This document shows, piece after piece, positions 1-8,189 of a stretch of DNA of 9,334 nt. The translations under genes were made by a program, and so were the position numbers. The notes beneath the pieces were generated by a model that ran no database searches, was not told the DNA's origin, and worked only from the letters and a program-made list of their open reading frames with translations. Where the stretch lies: assembly GCA_016874875.1 (NCBI GenBank), contig VGTA01000080.1, positions 1-9,334 on the forward strand, given 5' to 3'. Every line of letters starts with the position of its first letter. The first letter of the stretch is position 1. The DNA comes from Deltaproteobacteria bacterium (GTDB lineage: Bacteria > Myxococcota_A > Bradymonadia > UBA7976 > VGTA01).

Positions 1-2
1 CC

Positions 3-278
3 GAGCGGGCGGAGCCCGCGGCGCCCGCCGCGCCCGCGGCGCCCGCCGCGCCCGCCGCGCCCGCCGCGCCCGCCGCGCCCGCCGCGCCCGCCGCGCCCGC
101 CTCCCCCCCCGCCGCCCGAGGGCTGTGGTGGGTCTGGGGGGCGCGCCTCTGCCTCTCCACCGGGCTCGCCGCCGCCTGCCAGCTCACCCACGACGCCGAG
201 GCGCGCCCGCCGCGCCTGCGCGTCACGCTCGCGGGGCGCGAGGTGCGCCTCGCCCTCCGCGCCCCGCGCGCGCCCTAG
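3..278 (+). CDS. C-terminal fragment of unidentified protein with (PAA)n linker
   Basis: An open frame enters from the left edge and ends at TAG 276-278; the true start lies outside the window. The visible part has three zones. The first is a short charged entry (ERAE). The second is about ten Pro-Ala-Ala units (15-101) made from a 9-bp repeat. The third is about 59 residues with a Trp-rich hydrophobic stretch (GLWWVWGARLCLSTGLAAAC, 120-179) followed by a hydrophilic, strand-like tail rich in Arg, Val and Leu. The hydrophobic stretch could be a membrane segment. Pro-Ala linkers of this kind usually separate folded domains, which is general knowledge and not proof here. I do not recognise the family. 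The gene is convergent with the downstream SUMF1-fold gene and shares a CTAG palindrome with it for the stop codons. The neat meeting of two stops supports this frame, but low sequence complexity lowers certainty. Confidence 0.5.
   Translation, partial: ERAEPAAPAAPAAPAAPAAPAAPAAPAAPAAPASPPAARGLWWVWGARLCLSTGLAAACQLTHDAEARPPRLRVTLAGREVRLALRAPRAP
15..101 (+). repeat. 9-bp tandem repeat encoding Pro-Ala-Ala
   Basis: About ten copies of a 9-bp unit of the form CCCGCCGCG, with a few GCG/GCC switches in the first copies. In the frame ending at 276-278 it encodes (PAA)n. The later copies are identical, which is typical of recent expansion by slippage or unequal recombination. Confidence 0.85.
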
Positions 279-2641
279 GGCCCCCCCGCGCCCTCCAGGG
301 CCCCCGCGCCCTCTAGCGCCGCGAGACACTCGAGCTCCGTCATCACCCGCACCCCCGCCGCCGCCGCCGCCGCGCGCACGGCGCGCGCCGCCTCCCCGCC
401 CCCGCACACCACCCACGCGAGCCCCGCGAGGGAGGAGGCGGCGTGGAGCGACAGGGGCGTGAAGCCGGCGGCGGCGAGTCGGGCGGCGAGGGCGGCGCGC
501 GTGACGCTCAGGCGCCCCACGATCCCCACCCGGCGCGCTCCGCCCAGCGGGGGGCGGCCGCGGCGGGGGGGCGGGGCGCCCGCCGGCGCGCCCCCCTCCC
601 CGAGCGGCAGCGGGGCGCGGAGGGGCTCAGGCGCGCCCCCCGCCCTCAAGACCTCCTCCTCGCGCGCCTCTAGGAGCGCCGCGAGGGCGTCCTCCTCAAG
701 GGCCACGCCCCCCCGCCCCGCCACGCGGCGCAGGGCGCCCTCCGCCGAGGCGGAGGGGCGGGCGGGGCGGGCGGCCCGCGAGCGCGCCGCGGAGAGGCGC
801 GCCGCCCCCGCGCGGTTGCTCCCGCGCCGCGCCGGCGACCCCTGCTCGCGGGGACTCCACACCCACACCGCCACCCCCGCCTCCTCCTCACGCCGCGTCA
901 CCCGCGCGCCGAGGGCCTCGAGGCGCACCGCCCAGCGGCGGCGGTCGCTGCCGCGGTCCCCCACGAGCAGCACGGGCGACGCCGCGAGCCCCTCCCACGA
1001 GGGCGCGCCGCGCCCCGCCGCCACGTCGCGCGGGTCGGCGCCCCCCAGCTCGGGGCGCACGACGCGGAGCCCCACGAAATGACTCCGCCACTCCGGCTCC
1101 CCCTGCGCGCGGCTAAAGACGCGGCAGCCGCCCTCTGATGTGGCCCAGCTCCCGCCGCGGCGCACCCGCGACGCCGGCGCCTCGCTCCACTCCACGACGT
1201 CCACGCCGCCCCCCACCCGGCGGCGGTACACCAGCTCCTCAAAGCGGTCCTCGCACCACTCCCACACGTTGCCGCTCAGGTCGTAGAGCCCCCACTGGTT
1301 GGGGCGGAGGCGCCCCGCCGGCTGGGGGCCCTCGAGGCCGCGCTCGAGCGACCAGCACACCGCCTCGGGCGCGTGGGCGCCGGCGAAGGGGCGGTCCTGC
1401 CCGGCGCGCGCGAGGAGCTCCCACTCCACCTCCGTGGGCAGCCGGTAGCCGCCCGTCTCCGCGCGGCGGGCGCAGCGCCCCCGGGCGTCCTCCCAGAGCG
1501 CGTAGGCGGGCGGGAGGCCGAGGCGGGCGCTGAGGCGGTTGCACAGCTCTAGCGCCTCAAACCACGACACGGAGTCCACGGGCGCCTCCTCCTCCTCGCG
1601 CGCGCTCGGCGCCGTCCCCATCACCTCCCGCCAGAGGGCCTGCGTCACGGGCAGCTCGCCGCACCACAGCGGGCGCGACACCTGCGCCACGTGCGGCGGC
1701 GTCTCCCAGTCGTTCCCCACGCCGAGGGGGGCGCCCACCCACCCGCGCCCCACCGCGCACAGGCGCTCGCGGTGCCACGCCGCCCCCACCCGCACCTCTA
1801 GGCGCTCCCCGTGGGCGCGCCCCGCCTCCTCGCGCTCCGGCGGGCGCGCCGCCGACACCTCCCAGGCGTAGTACGACGACTCGGGCGCGGGCGCGAGGGG
1901 GAGGTGGCGCCAGCCGGCCCCCCCCAGGAGGCTAAAGTACGACAGGCGCTCGCCGAGCGCCTCGGCGTCGCCGCGCGCCGCGGGGGCGCACAGGTCCTCG
2001 CCGCGCCGGGCGTCGGGGGCGAGGCGCGCGCCGAGCGCCGCCCAGGCGCCCGCGCCCCCCCACGCCACCGCCGGCGAGCGCAGGTAGAGCACCTCGTCGG
2101 CGATGTCCACCGCCTTGAGCTGCAGCTGCAGCCCCGCCGCCCCCTCCCGCCCCGGCGCGCTCACCCAATCGAGCTGCGCCACCAGGAGCGACCGCTCGTC
2201 GGGCTCGAGCCCCTCCACCACCAGGCGCGACGCGCGCCCCGCCCCCACGTCAAAGATCGAGAGCTCCACGCGCTCAAAGGTGAAATCGCCGGCGTGGAGC
2301 AGCGCGAGGTGCGCCCGCGCCCCGCCCTCCGCGAGCCGCTCGAGGCGCACGGCGCACTCCAGCGCGGGCGGCGGCGCGGGGGCGTCGCCGCCGCCGAGCA
2401 GCCGCGCCAAGAGCGCCTCGTGCTGCGCCTCGGTCACGCCAAAGCGCGCCCGCAGGCGCTCCGCCTGCTGCGCCGCGCGCGCGGGCAGCCCCGCCGCGCC
2501 CCCCGCCGCGCCCCCCGCCGCGCCCCCCGCCGCGCCCTCCGCCGCCTCCTCCGCCGCGCCCCCCGCCGCGCCCCCCGCCGCCTCCACCAGCCTGCCGAGG
2601 GCCTTGACGTAGGCCTCGGGGAGCGCCTCGGGGCTCACCAC
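275..2641 (-). CDS. SUMF1/FGE-fold protein with C-terminal BRCT-like domains
   Basis: A 788-residue protein. Residues 1-80 are helical, with an Ala-Ala-Gly-Gly repeat (21-50). Residues 92-265 form an unassigned beta-rich region. Residues about 297-530 match the formylglycine-generating-enzyme/sulfatase-modifying-factor fold: GELPVTQALWREVMG, PVDSVSWFEALELCNRLS, YRLPTEVEWELLARAG, WGLYDLSGNVWEWCEDR, RRGGSW and a final VGLRVVRP. The catalytic Cys pair that follows GGS(Y/W) in true FGEs is not seen (GGSWATSEGGCR; the only Cys, C506, sits at the general family position). It is therefore unlikely to be a sulfatase activator and may act as a binding or structural module. Residues 555-640 and 703-777 look like BRCT domains: the second has GIVGRLSVTRAALAARLAAA, a hydrophobic WVVCGGG strand and a VRVMTELECLAAL end, as in DNA ligase BRCT. 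The GTG start lies 4 nt after the nusB stop, with GAGG at 2651-2654; a second GTG directly follows. Substrate unknown. Confidence 0.85.
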   Translation of the reverse strand: MVSPEALPEAYVKALGRLVEAAGGAAGGAAEEAAEGAAGGAAGGAAGGAAGLPARAAQQAERLRARFGVTEAQHEALLARLLGGGDAPAPPPALECAVRLERLAEGGARAHLALLHAGDFTFERVELSIFDVGAGRASRLVVEGLEPDERSLLVAQLDWVSAPGREGAAGLQLQLKAVDIADEVLYLRSPAVAWGGAGAWAALGARLAPDARRGEDLCAPAARGDAEALGERLSYFSLLGGAGWRHLPLAPAPESSYYAWEVSAARPPEREEAGRAHGERLEVRVGAAWHRERLCAVGRGWVGAPLGVGNDWETPPHVAQVSRPLWCGELPVTQALWREVMGTAPSAREEEEAPVDSVSWFEALELCNRLSARLGLPPAYALWEDARGRCARRAETGGYRLPTEVEWELLARAGQDRPFAGAHAPEAVCWSLERGLEGPQPAGRLRPNQWGLYDLSGNVWEWCEDRFEELVYRRRVGGGVDVVEWSEAPASRVRRGGSWATSEGGCRVFSRAQGEPEWRSHFVGLRVVRPELGGADPRDVAAGRGAPSWEGLAASPVLLVGDRGSDRRRWAVRLEALGARVTRREEEAGVAVWVWSPREQGSPARRGSNRAGAARLSAARSRAARPARPSASAEGALRRVAGRGGVALEEDALAALLEAREEEVLRAGGAPEPLRAPLPLGEGGAPAGAPPPRRGRPPLGGARRVGIVGRLSVTRAALAARLAAAGFTPLSLHAASSLAGLAWVVCGGGEAARAVRAAAAAAGVRVMTELECLAALEGAGALEGAGGP
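2492..2581 (-). repeat. 12-bp tandem repeat encoding Ala-Ala-Gly-Gly
   Basis: About seven imperfect 12-bp units (plus-strand form GCCGCGCCCCCC) encode AAGG, with one internal AAEEAAEG variant. They form residues 21-50 of the SUMF1-fold protein. Probably a flexible or helical spacer of variable length. Confidence 0.8.
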
Positions 2642-2645
2642 CGCC

Positions 2646-3341
2646 TCAGACCTCGCCCTCGGGGCGCTCAGCGCCGCGCACGCTCACCACCTCCACGGCG
2701 GGGGCGGCGGGGCGGGCGCGGCGGTCGCCGCGCTCTCGCACGCGCCCGAGCTCCTGCGCCACGCGGTCGAGCACGCCGTTGATGAAGCGCCCGCTCTCGG
2801 CCGTGCCGTAGCGCTTGCCGAACTCGATGGCCTCGTTGAGCACCGCCGCCGCCGGCACCTTGGGGTGGAAGCAGAGCTCGTAGGTGGCGAGGCGGAGGAC
2901 GTTGCGGTCCACCTCGCCCATGCGGTGCAGGCGCCAGTTCTGTGAGCAGCGGCTGATGAGGGCGTCGATGGCGCCCTTGTGCCGCAGGCAGCCCTCCGTG
3001 AGCGCCGTGACCTGCGCCCACAGCTCGTCGCCGGCCCACAGCTTCTCCATGCGCTCGCGGGGGCGGAAGGACCCAAAGTAGAGGCGCCAGAGGTCGGCGT
3101 CGGCGCGCCACTGCCCCACGTTGAAGCTCGCGAGCTCAAAGGGGCTCAGGTGCGGGTCGCGCGCCTCGAGGGCGCAGAGGCCCCAGACCGACGCCTCGCG
3201 CGCCACGCGCGCTGTGAGGTGGGCGCGGGCGGTGGGCAGGTGCGGCTCGCGCTCGGGGGCCCCGCTCACGGGGGTGCCCACCCGCTCAGGGCCCTGCGCC
3301 TCGCCGGGGGCGCCGGGGGGCGCGGTGAGCTGCGGGCTCAT
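2646..3341 (-). CDS. nusB: Transcription antitermination factor NusB
   Basis: NusB joins NusE (ribosomal protein S10) on boxA RNA to form the rRNA transcription antitermination complex in the cytoplasm. The 231-residue product carries the family core: an entry helix with [19 protein letters not shown] (44-62), [20 protein letters not shown] (126-145), [38 protein letters not shown] and [14 protein letters not shown] (to 198). It is longer than the usual 130-165 residues because of about 40 extra Pro/Gly/Ala-rich residues at the N-terminus and about 30 at the C-terminus. The start is fixed by an ATGA overlap with the ribH stop (3338-3341), which implies translational coupling. Linkage of nusB to ribH is common in bacteria. 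A later start would trim the extension, but I see no better-supported one. Confidence 0.95.
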   Translation of the reverse strand: MSPQLTAPPGAPGEAQGPERVGTPVSGAPEREPHLPTARAHLTARVAREASVWGLCALEARDPHLSPFELASFNVGQWRADADLWRLYFGSFRPRERMEKLWAGDELWAQVTALTEGCLRHKGAIDALISRCSQNWRLHRMGEVDRNVLRLATYELCFHPKVPAAAVLNEAIEFGKRYGTAESGRFINGVLDRVAQELGRVRERGDRRARPAAPAVEVVSVRGAERPEGEV

Positions 3342-3835
3342 GCGTCCACCTTGCGCAGCAGGTCCACCATCTCGATGGCGGCGAGGGCGGCCTCGGCGCC
3401 CTTGTTGCCGGCCTTGGTGCCCGCGCGCTCGATGGCCTGCTCGATGGTGTCCACCGTCAGCACCCCAAAGATCACCGGCAGCCCGCGGCTGAGCGACACG
3501 TGGGCGAGGCCCTTGACGCACTCGTTGGCCACGTAGTCAAAGTGGGGCGTGGAGCCTCGAATCACGGCGCCGAGGGCGATGATGGCGTCGTAGCGCTTGG
3601 CGCTCTGCGCCACCTTGTCGGCGATCATGGGCAGCTCGTAGGCGCCGGGGGTCTTGTAGATGTCCACGGCCGCGAGGTCGCCCCCGTGGCGCTTGATGGC
3701 GTCGAGGGCGCCCGCCTCGAGCTGCTCGACGATGAAGCTGTTGAAGCGCGAGGCGATGATGGCGAGGCGCATGCCCTGCGCGCTCATGTGCCCCTCGATC
3801 AGCGTGGGGGCGGCGGGGTGGCTGTGGTGGGACAT
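3338..3835 (-). CDS. ribH: 6,7-dimethyl-8-ribityllumazine synthase
   Basis: Condenses DHBP with 5-amino-6-ribitylaminouracil to 6,7-dimethyl-8-ribityllumazine, the penultimate step of riboflavin synthesis. Family members form pentamers or 60-mer capsids in the cytoplasm. The 165-residue product is of normal length and has the expected motifs: [19 protein letters not shown] (28-46), [17 protein letters not shown] (60-76), the core [19 protein letters not shown] (87-105) with the catalytic His at 98, [17 protein letters not shown] (123-139) and [16 protein letters not shown] (141-156). The ATG at 3833-3835 is chosen because AGGAG (3843-3847, minus strand) lies 7 nt upstream. A longer GTG frame from 3880 would overlap the ribB end and has no such support. 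The first 18 residues are a His-rich, poorly conserved tail. The stop overlaps the nusB start. Confidence 0.97.
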   Translation of the reverse strand: MSHHSHPAAPTLIEGHMSAQGMRLAIIASRFNSFIVEQLEAGALDAIKRHGGDLAAVDIYKTPGAYELPMIADKVAQSAKRYDAIIALGAVIRGSTPHFDYVANECVKGLAHVSLSRGLPVIFGVLTVDTIEQAIERAGTKAGNKGAEAALAAIEMVDLLRKVDA

Positions 3836-3842
3836 GGTGGGG

Positions 3843-3847
3843 CTCCT
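3843..3847 (-). promoter_or_regulatory. Ribosome binding site of ribH
   Basis: AGGAG on the minus strand, 7 nt before the ATG at 3835. It decides the ribH start over the upstream in-frame GTG at 3880. Confidence 0.8.
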
Positions 3848-3869
3848 AGCGGTGTGAGGGGGGAGGGGC

Positions 3870-5087
<1,218 letters not shown>

Positions 5088-5138
5088 GCCGTCTGTGCGA
5101 TAGGTGAGTGGAATAGAGGGCGGGGGCGCGTCAGCGCG

Positions 5139-5813
5139 TCAGCGCACAAAGCCCGCGCGCGCTAAGTACGCCAGGTCGACGCCGCCGCGCGGCTCGCCGG
5201 GGGGCGCCGCCGGGGCGGGGAGGCCGAGCGACAAGAGGCGCTCCACGTACTTGCCGAGGATGTCGGCCTCGAGGTTGACGGCGGCGCCGGCGGGGCGGGT
5301 CGCGAGGTGCAGGGCGCCCTGCGTGTGCGGAATCAAGACCACCGAGAAGCCCGCGGCGTCCACCTCGTTGACGGTGAGGCTGGCGCCGTCGATGGCGATG
5401 GAGCCCTTGGGGACCACGTAGCGCAAGACCGACGGCGGCGCGTTGAACCACAGCCGGCGGGAGGCGCCGAGGGGCTCCACGGCGCGGAGGGCGCCCACGG
5501 CGTCGATGTGCCCCGACACCCAGTGCCCCCCGAGGCGGTCCCCGAGGCGCAGGGCGCGCTCGAGGTGCACCGAGTCGCCCTCGCGGCGGTCGCCGAGGGT
5601 GGTGCGGCTCAGCGTCTCGGCGGAGGCGTCCACGGAGAAGTGCTCGCCGCCGAAACGGGTGACGGTGAGGCAGGCGCCGTCCACCGCCACGCTCTCGCCG
5701 AGGGTCAGCTCCGCCACGAGCGCGGGGGGCGCGCGCAGCGTGAGCGTCACGTCGATGCCCCTGCGCTCGCGCCGCGCGAGCTGCCCGCTGGCCTCCACGA
5801 GCCCTGTGAACAT
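5139..5813 (-). CDS. ribE: Riboflavin synthase alpha subunit
   Basis: Dismutates two 6,7-dimethyl-8-ribityllumazine molecules to riboflavin and a pyrimidinedione, which feeds back to RibH. The 224-residue product has the two lumazine-binding beta-barrel repeats of the homotrimeric enzyme. Repeat 1 begins with the invariant MFTGLVE and has LGESVAVDGACLTVT (38-52), FSVDASAETL (59-68) and LGGHWVSGHID (94-104). Repeat 2 has KGSIAIDGASLTVNEV (136-151), FSVVLIPHT (156-164) and VNLEADILGKYVERLL (179-194). A Pro/Ala-rich tail of about 30 residues follows. The ATG at 5811-5813 is chosen because MFTG is the family start and GAGGG (5820-5824, minus strand) lies 6 nt upstream. It is the first gene of the minus-strand operon, and ribB follows after 51 nt. 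Some databases call this gene ribC; the family assignment itself is secure. Confidence 0.97.
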   Translation of the reverse strand: MFTGLVEASGQLARRERRGIDVTLTLRAPPALVAELTLGESVAVDGACLTVTRFGGEHFSVDASAETLSRTTLGDRREGDSVHLERALRLGDRLGGHWVSGHIDAVGALRAVEPLGASRRLWFNAPPSVLRYVVPKGSIAIDGASLTVNEVDAAGFSVVLIPHTQGALHLATRPAGAAVNLEADILGKYVERLLSLGLPAPAAPPGEPRGGVDLAYLARAGFVR

Positions 5814-6019
5814 GGCTGGCCCTCGTCGGGGGGGTGCGCGCCCGGCGAGGGCGCAGAGGGGGAGGATGCGCGGCGGCGTGCGCGGCGCGTGGGCGCGTCT
5901 TCTTGTGTATTTCACCACGAAATGCAAGTGATTTCGTCGGGCGCGGCTCTAGACTCCGGCGCGCCGCGCCGCGCTGCGCCGCTCTCCCCTCCCCCCTGCC
6001 CCCTCGCGAGGTCCCCCCT
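5814..6019. promoter_or_regulatory. Divergent promoter region between ribE and the DUF2231 gene
   Basis: A 206-nt gap between oppositely oriented genes, so promoters for both transcription units should lie here. An island at about 5898-5937 is clearly richer in A and T than its surroundings and holds TTGTGT on the plus strand (5903-5908) and TTGCAT on the minus strand (5922-5927). I could not find convincing paired -10 hexamers at 16-18 nt spacing for either. No FMN riboswitch (RFN element) motifs are visible on the ribE side. The ends hold the ribE ribosome site (5820-5824) and GAGG for the plus-strand gene (6008-6011). Confidence 0.5.
5917..5937. repeat. Inverted repeat, 7-bp arms, candidate operator
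   Basis: ACGAAAT at 5917-5923 and its exact reverse complement ATTTCGT at 5931-5937 are separated by 7 nt. It lies in the AT-richer island of the divergent gap. The size and centre-to-centre distance of about 14 bp would suit a dimeric DNA-binding protein. No regulator is identified. Confidence 0.45.
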
Positions 6020-6556
6020 ATGGACATCTCCCCCCTACACCCCAAGCTCGTGCACCTGCCGCTCGCCCTCTCCCTCATCACCCCCCTCGTGAGCGGCGCG
6101 CTGGCCCTCGCGTGGTGGCGCGGCTGGCTGCCGCGCCGCGCGTGGCTGCTCGCCGCCGCCCTGCAGGCGCTGCTCACCCTCAGCTCCTTCGCCGCCATGC
6201 AGAGCGGCGAGACGGACGAGCGCGAGGCCAAGAAGGTGGTCAGCAAGCACGAGATCCACGAGCACGAGGAGGCCGCCGAGCGCTTTTTGTGGGTGACGGT
6301 GGTCGCCCTCGCCCTCTCCCTCGGCGCGGCGGTGAATCAGCGCGAGCGCCTCGCCCTCGCCCTCGCCGCCGCCACCGCCGCCGCCGCCGCCGCGTCCGGG
6401 GCGCTCGCCTTTGAGGTGGGCTCGCGCGGCGGCGACCTGGTGTATCAGCACGGCGCGGCGCGCGCCTTTATGGGCGCGGGGGCGCAGGGGGCGCAGGGCT
6501 CCGACGCGCCCGCGGATCAAGACGGCGACCATGATGAGTCGCATGAGGAGCGTTAG
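6020..6556 (+). CDS. DUF2231-type four-helix membrane protein
   Basis: A 178-residue predicted inner-membrane protein. Four hydrophobic segments lie at about 11-32, 41-60, 89-106 and 110-131. The N-terminal HPKLVHLPLALSLITPL motif and the GGDLVYQHGAARAF motif after the last helix (137-150) match the DUF2231 family, whose function is unknown. Between helices 2 and 3 is a charged, His-rich loop (GETDEREAKKVVSKHEIHEH, 63-82), and the C-terminus is acidic with two His (DHDESHEER). Histidines in these loops could bind metal or haem; that is inference. The ATG at 6020 follows GAGG at 6008-6011 by 8 nt and begins with the family-typical short lead before HP. Helix 4 is partly encoded by a GCC run (about 6364-6392). 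The stop lies inside the start region of the next gene, so the two are probably co-transcribed and coupled. Confidence 0.85.
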   Translation: MDISPLHPKLVHLPLALSLITPLVSGALALAWWRGWLPRRAWLLAAALQALLTLSSFAAMQSGETDEREAKKVVSKHEIHEHEEAAERFLWVTVVALALSLGAAVNQRERLALALAAATAAAAAASGALAFEVGSRGGDLVYQHGAARAFMGAGAQGAQGSDAPADQDGDHDESHEER

Positions 6557-8189
6557 CACGCGGCTCACCCTCGCGCTCACCCTCGCGCTCACCCTCGCGC
6601 TCACCCTCGCGCTCACCCTCGCGATCCCCCTCGCCGCTGCCCCGCGCAGCCCAGCGGCGGCGGAGGAGGGGCGCGGCTGGGGGGGGGGCGCGCGGCAGCG
6701 GGTGGCGGTGGTGGAGCTCAAGAACCTCAGCCACTTCTCCGCCCCCGAGCTGATGTACCTGAGCGACGTGCTGCGGCGCGAGGTGCTGCGCGCGCTCGGC
6801 GCGGGCTTTGAGGTGCTCACGCGCGAGCAGGTGGAGGTGTTCCTTGACGCCCCCGGGGTGCTCGAGGCGTGCGCGGAGGGCTGCGAGCTCAAGTTCGCGC
6901 AGGCGGTCCAGGCGCGCTGGGTGATCAGCGGCGCGCTCCTGCCCGCGGAGCGCGGGGTGGTGCGCGGCATGCTCAAGCTCCACAACGCGCTCAGCGGCGC
7001 CCTCGCGGGGAGCGAGGAGGTGAGCGGCGACACGCGCGACGCCCTCTCGCGCTCCTTTAAGGCGGTGACGCCCTCGCTCCTCGGGCAGCTCACGGGCGAC
7101 GGCGAAGTGGACGAGCGCGCCGCGCGCGCCGTCCGCCTGAGCGCGGCGGCGGCGCCCCCGCTCGAGGACCTCAAGCCCCTCGACCGCTTCGGCATGCCCG
7201 CCGGCGTGCTCGTGGACTACGACGCGGCGGTGGGCGCCGACAGGGACCCCGACCAGAGTCCTGAGCGCAAGATCGAGGCGTGGTCCAAGCTCACCGCCCT
7301 CGGCGCCTACCCCACGCTGCGCGAGCAGGCGCGGGGGCGCGTGGCGTACTGGGGCGCGCGCCTGCAGCACCGCGCGCGCTGCGAGGCGCTCTGGCTCGAC
7401 CTCAGCCGCCTCGCGCCGCTGCGTCACGTGATCTCTGAGGAGGAGCGGCGTGAGGCGTTCGTGGAGTTCCTCGACCGCTGCGGGCGCGACCCGCGCGAGA
7501 ACCCGAGCGCGCGCCACCCCGCCCTCCAGGCGCTCCTCAGCGCGGAGCGGGCGGCGGCGGCGGCGCGGGAGGCGGCGCGGCGGGCGGAGGAGGCGCGGCG
7601 TCAGGCGGCGCGCGAGGAGCAGGTGGCGGCGCTCTCGCCCCTCGATGTGCTGGTGGGGGTGAGTCACGGCGTGCGCGCGGAGGGCCTCTCGTATCACGCG
7701 CGGGCCCGCCTGCAGCTCGAGGCGCTCCTGCGCCGCGCGCTGTTCGTGGACGCCTACGCGGCGGTGGTGAGCACCCCCACCGACGCGCAGGACCTGTGGG
7801 GGGGCGAGCTGGGGGCGCTGGCGGGGCTGCAGTGGGTCAACCACACCCGCTGGGCGCCCTCGCTCGCGCTCGGCTACGCCCGCTCCCGCGGCGCGGGGTT
7901 TGGGCTCGCGGAGGTGGGGGTGCGCTACCTCTACGCGCCCGACTGGCTCAAGTTTGGCTTCAGCCTCCAGTACCTCAAGGGCTTCAGCCTCCAGCAGACT
8001 CAAGCGGAGCTCGAGCGCAACGCCCAGCCCACCGGCCCGCTCGACCCCGCCCGCTCCATCCTCCCGCGCCTCGATCGCCTGAGCGGGGAGGTGCGCCTCA
8101 CGCTGTGGGTGGACACGGGCCTCAAGGGGCTCGTGGTGGGGGGGCTCCTGCTGTACATCCTGGCCAACATGGAGCGCTTGGGGCCCTGA
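6531..8189 (+). CDS. Exported protein: TolB/CsgG-like N-domain, coiled coil, beta-rich C-domain
   Basis: About 552 residues, not assigned to a named family. A signal peptide is likely: MMSRMRSVSTR, then five LTLA units and IPLAAAPRSPAAA (1-44). Residues 55-190 resemble periplasmic TolB/CsgG-type alpha/beta domains: RQRVAVVELKNLSHFS, LSDVLRREVLRALGAGFEVL, a CAEGCELKFAQAVQARWVIS segment (C114, C118), then a LHNALSGALAGSEEV strand pair. Residues 210-330 hold a helical region with an odd FGMPAGVLVDYDAAVG motif. Residues 337-364 are an Ala/Arg/Glu coiled coil. From about 375 the sequence alternates in short amphipathic strands (LGALAGLQWVNHTRWAPSLA, FGLAEVGVRYLYAP, LKFGFSLQYLKGFS, LSGEVRLTLWVDTG), as in outer-membrane barrels, and ends in a hydrophobic LVVGGLLLYILANM. 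ATGs at 6531, 6534 and 6543 are all possible starts within the end of the DUF2231 gene; none has a strong ribosome site. Role unknown; perhaps an envelope or surface-assembly factor. Confidence 0.75.
   Translation: MMSRMRSVSTRLTLALTLALTLALTLALTLAIPLAAAPRSPAAAEEGRGWGGGARQRVAVVELKNLSHFSAPELMYLSDVLRREVLRALGAGFEVLTREQVEVFLDAPGVLEACAEGCELKFAQAVQARWVISGALLPAERGVVRGMLKLHNALSGALAGSEEVSGDTRDALSRSFKAVTPSLLGQLTGDGEVDERAARAVRLSAAAAPPLEDLKPLDRFGMPAGVLVDYDAAVGADRDPDQSPERKIEAWSKLTALGAYPTLREQARGRVAYWGARLQHRARCEALWLDLSRLAPLRHVISEEERREAFVEFLDRCGRDPRENPSARHPALQALLSAERAAAAAREAARRAEEARRQAAREEQVAALSPLDVLVGVSHGVRAEGLSYHARARLQLEALLRRALFVDAYAAVVSTPTDAQDLWGGELGALAGLQWVNHTRWAPSLALGYARSRGAGFGLAEVGVRYLYAPDWLKFGFSLQYLKGFSLQQTQAELERNAQPTGPLDPARSILPRLDRLSGEVRLTLWVDTGLKGLVVGGLLLYILANMERLGP
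6564..6623 (+). repeat. 12-bp tandem repeat forming the signal-peptide core (LTLA)5
   Basis: Five identical copies of CTCACCCTCGCG encode Leu-Thr-Leu-Ala five times, which is the whole hydrophobic core of the predicted signal peptide. The perfect identity points to recent expansion. A change in copy number would keep frame and alter core length by four residues. Confidence 0.9.

Noticed and set aside
1811..2782. 323-residue open frame on the plus strand, and similar long Arg/Pro-rich frames antisense to the rib operon
   Set aside because: They are antisense to genes with clear family motifs, have Arg/Ala/Pro-skewed composition and show no motif or ribosome site.
5814..5940. FMN riboswitch upstream of ribE
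   Set aside because: None of the conserved RFN-type loop motifs could be found by eye on the minus strand, so it is not called as a feature.
5131..6246. 371-residue minus-strand frame crossing the ribE start and the divergent gap
   Set aside because: It is frame-shifted relative to ribE and antisense to the DUF2231 gene. Its composition is of the shadow type.
6364..6392. GCC trinucleotide run in the DUF2231 gene as a separate repeat element
   Set aside because: It is short, interrupted by ACC, and explained by an Ala-rich membrane helix.
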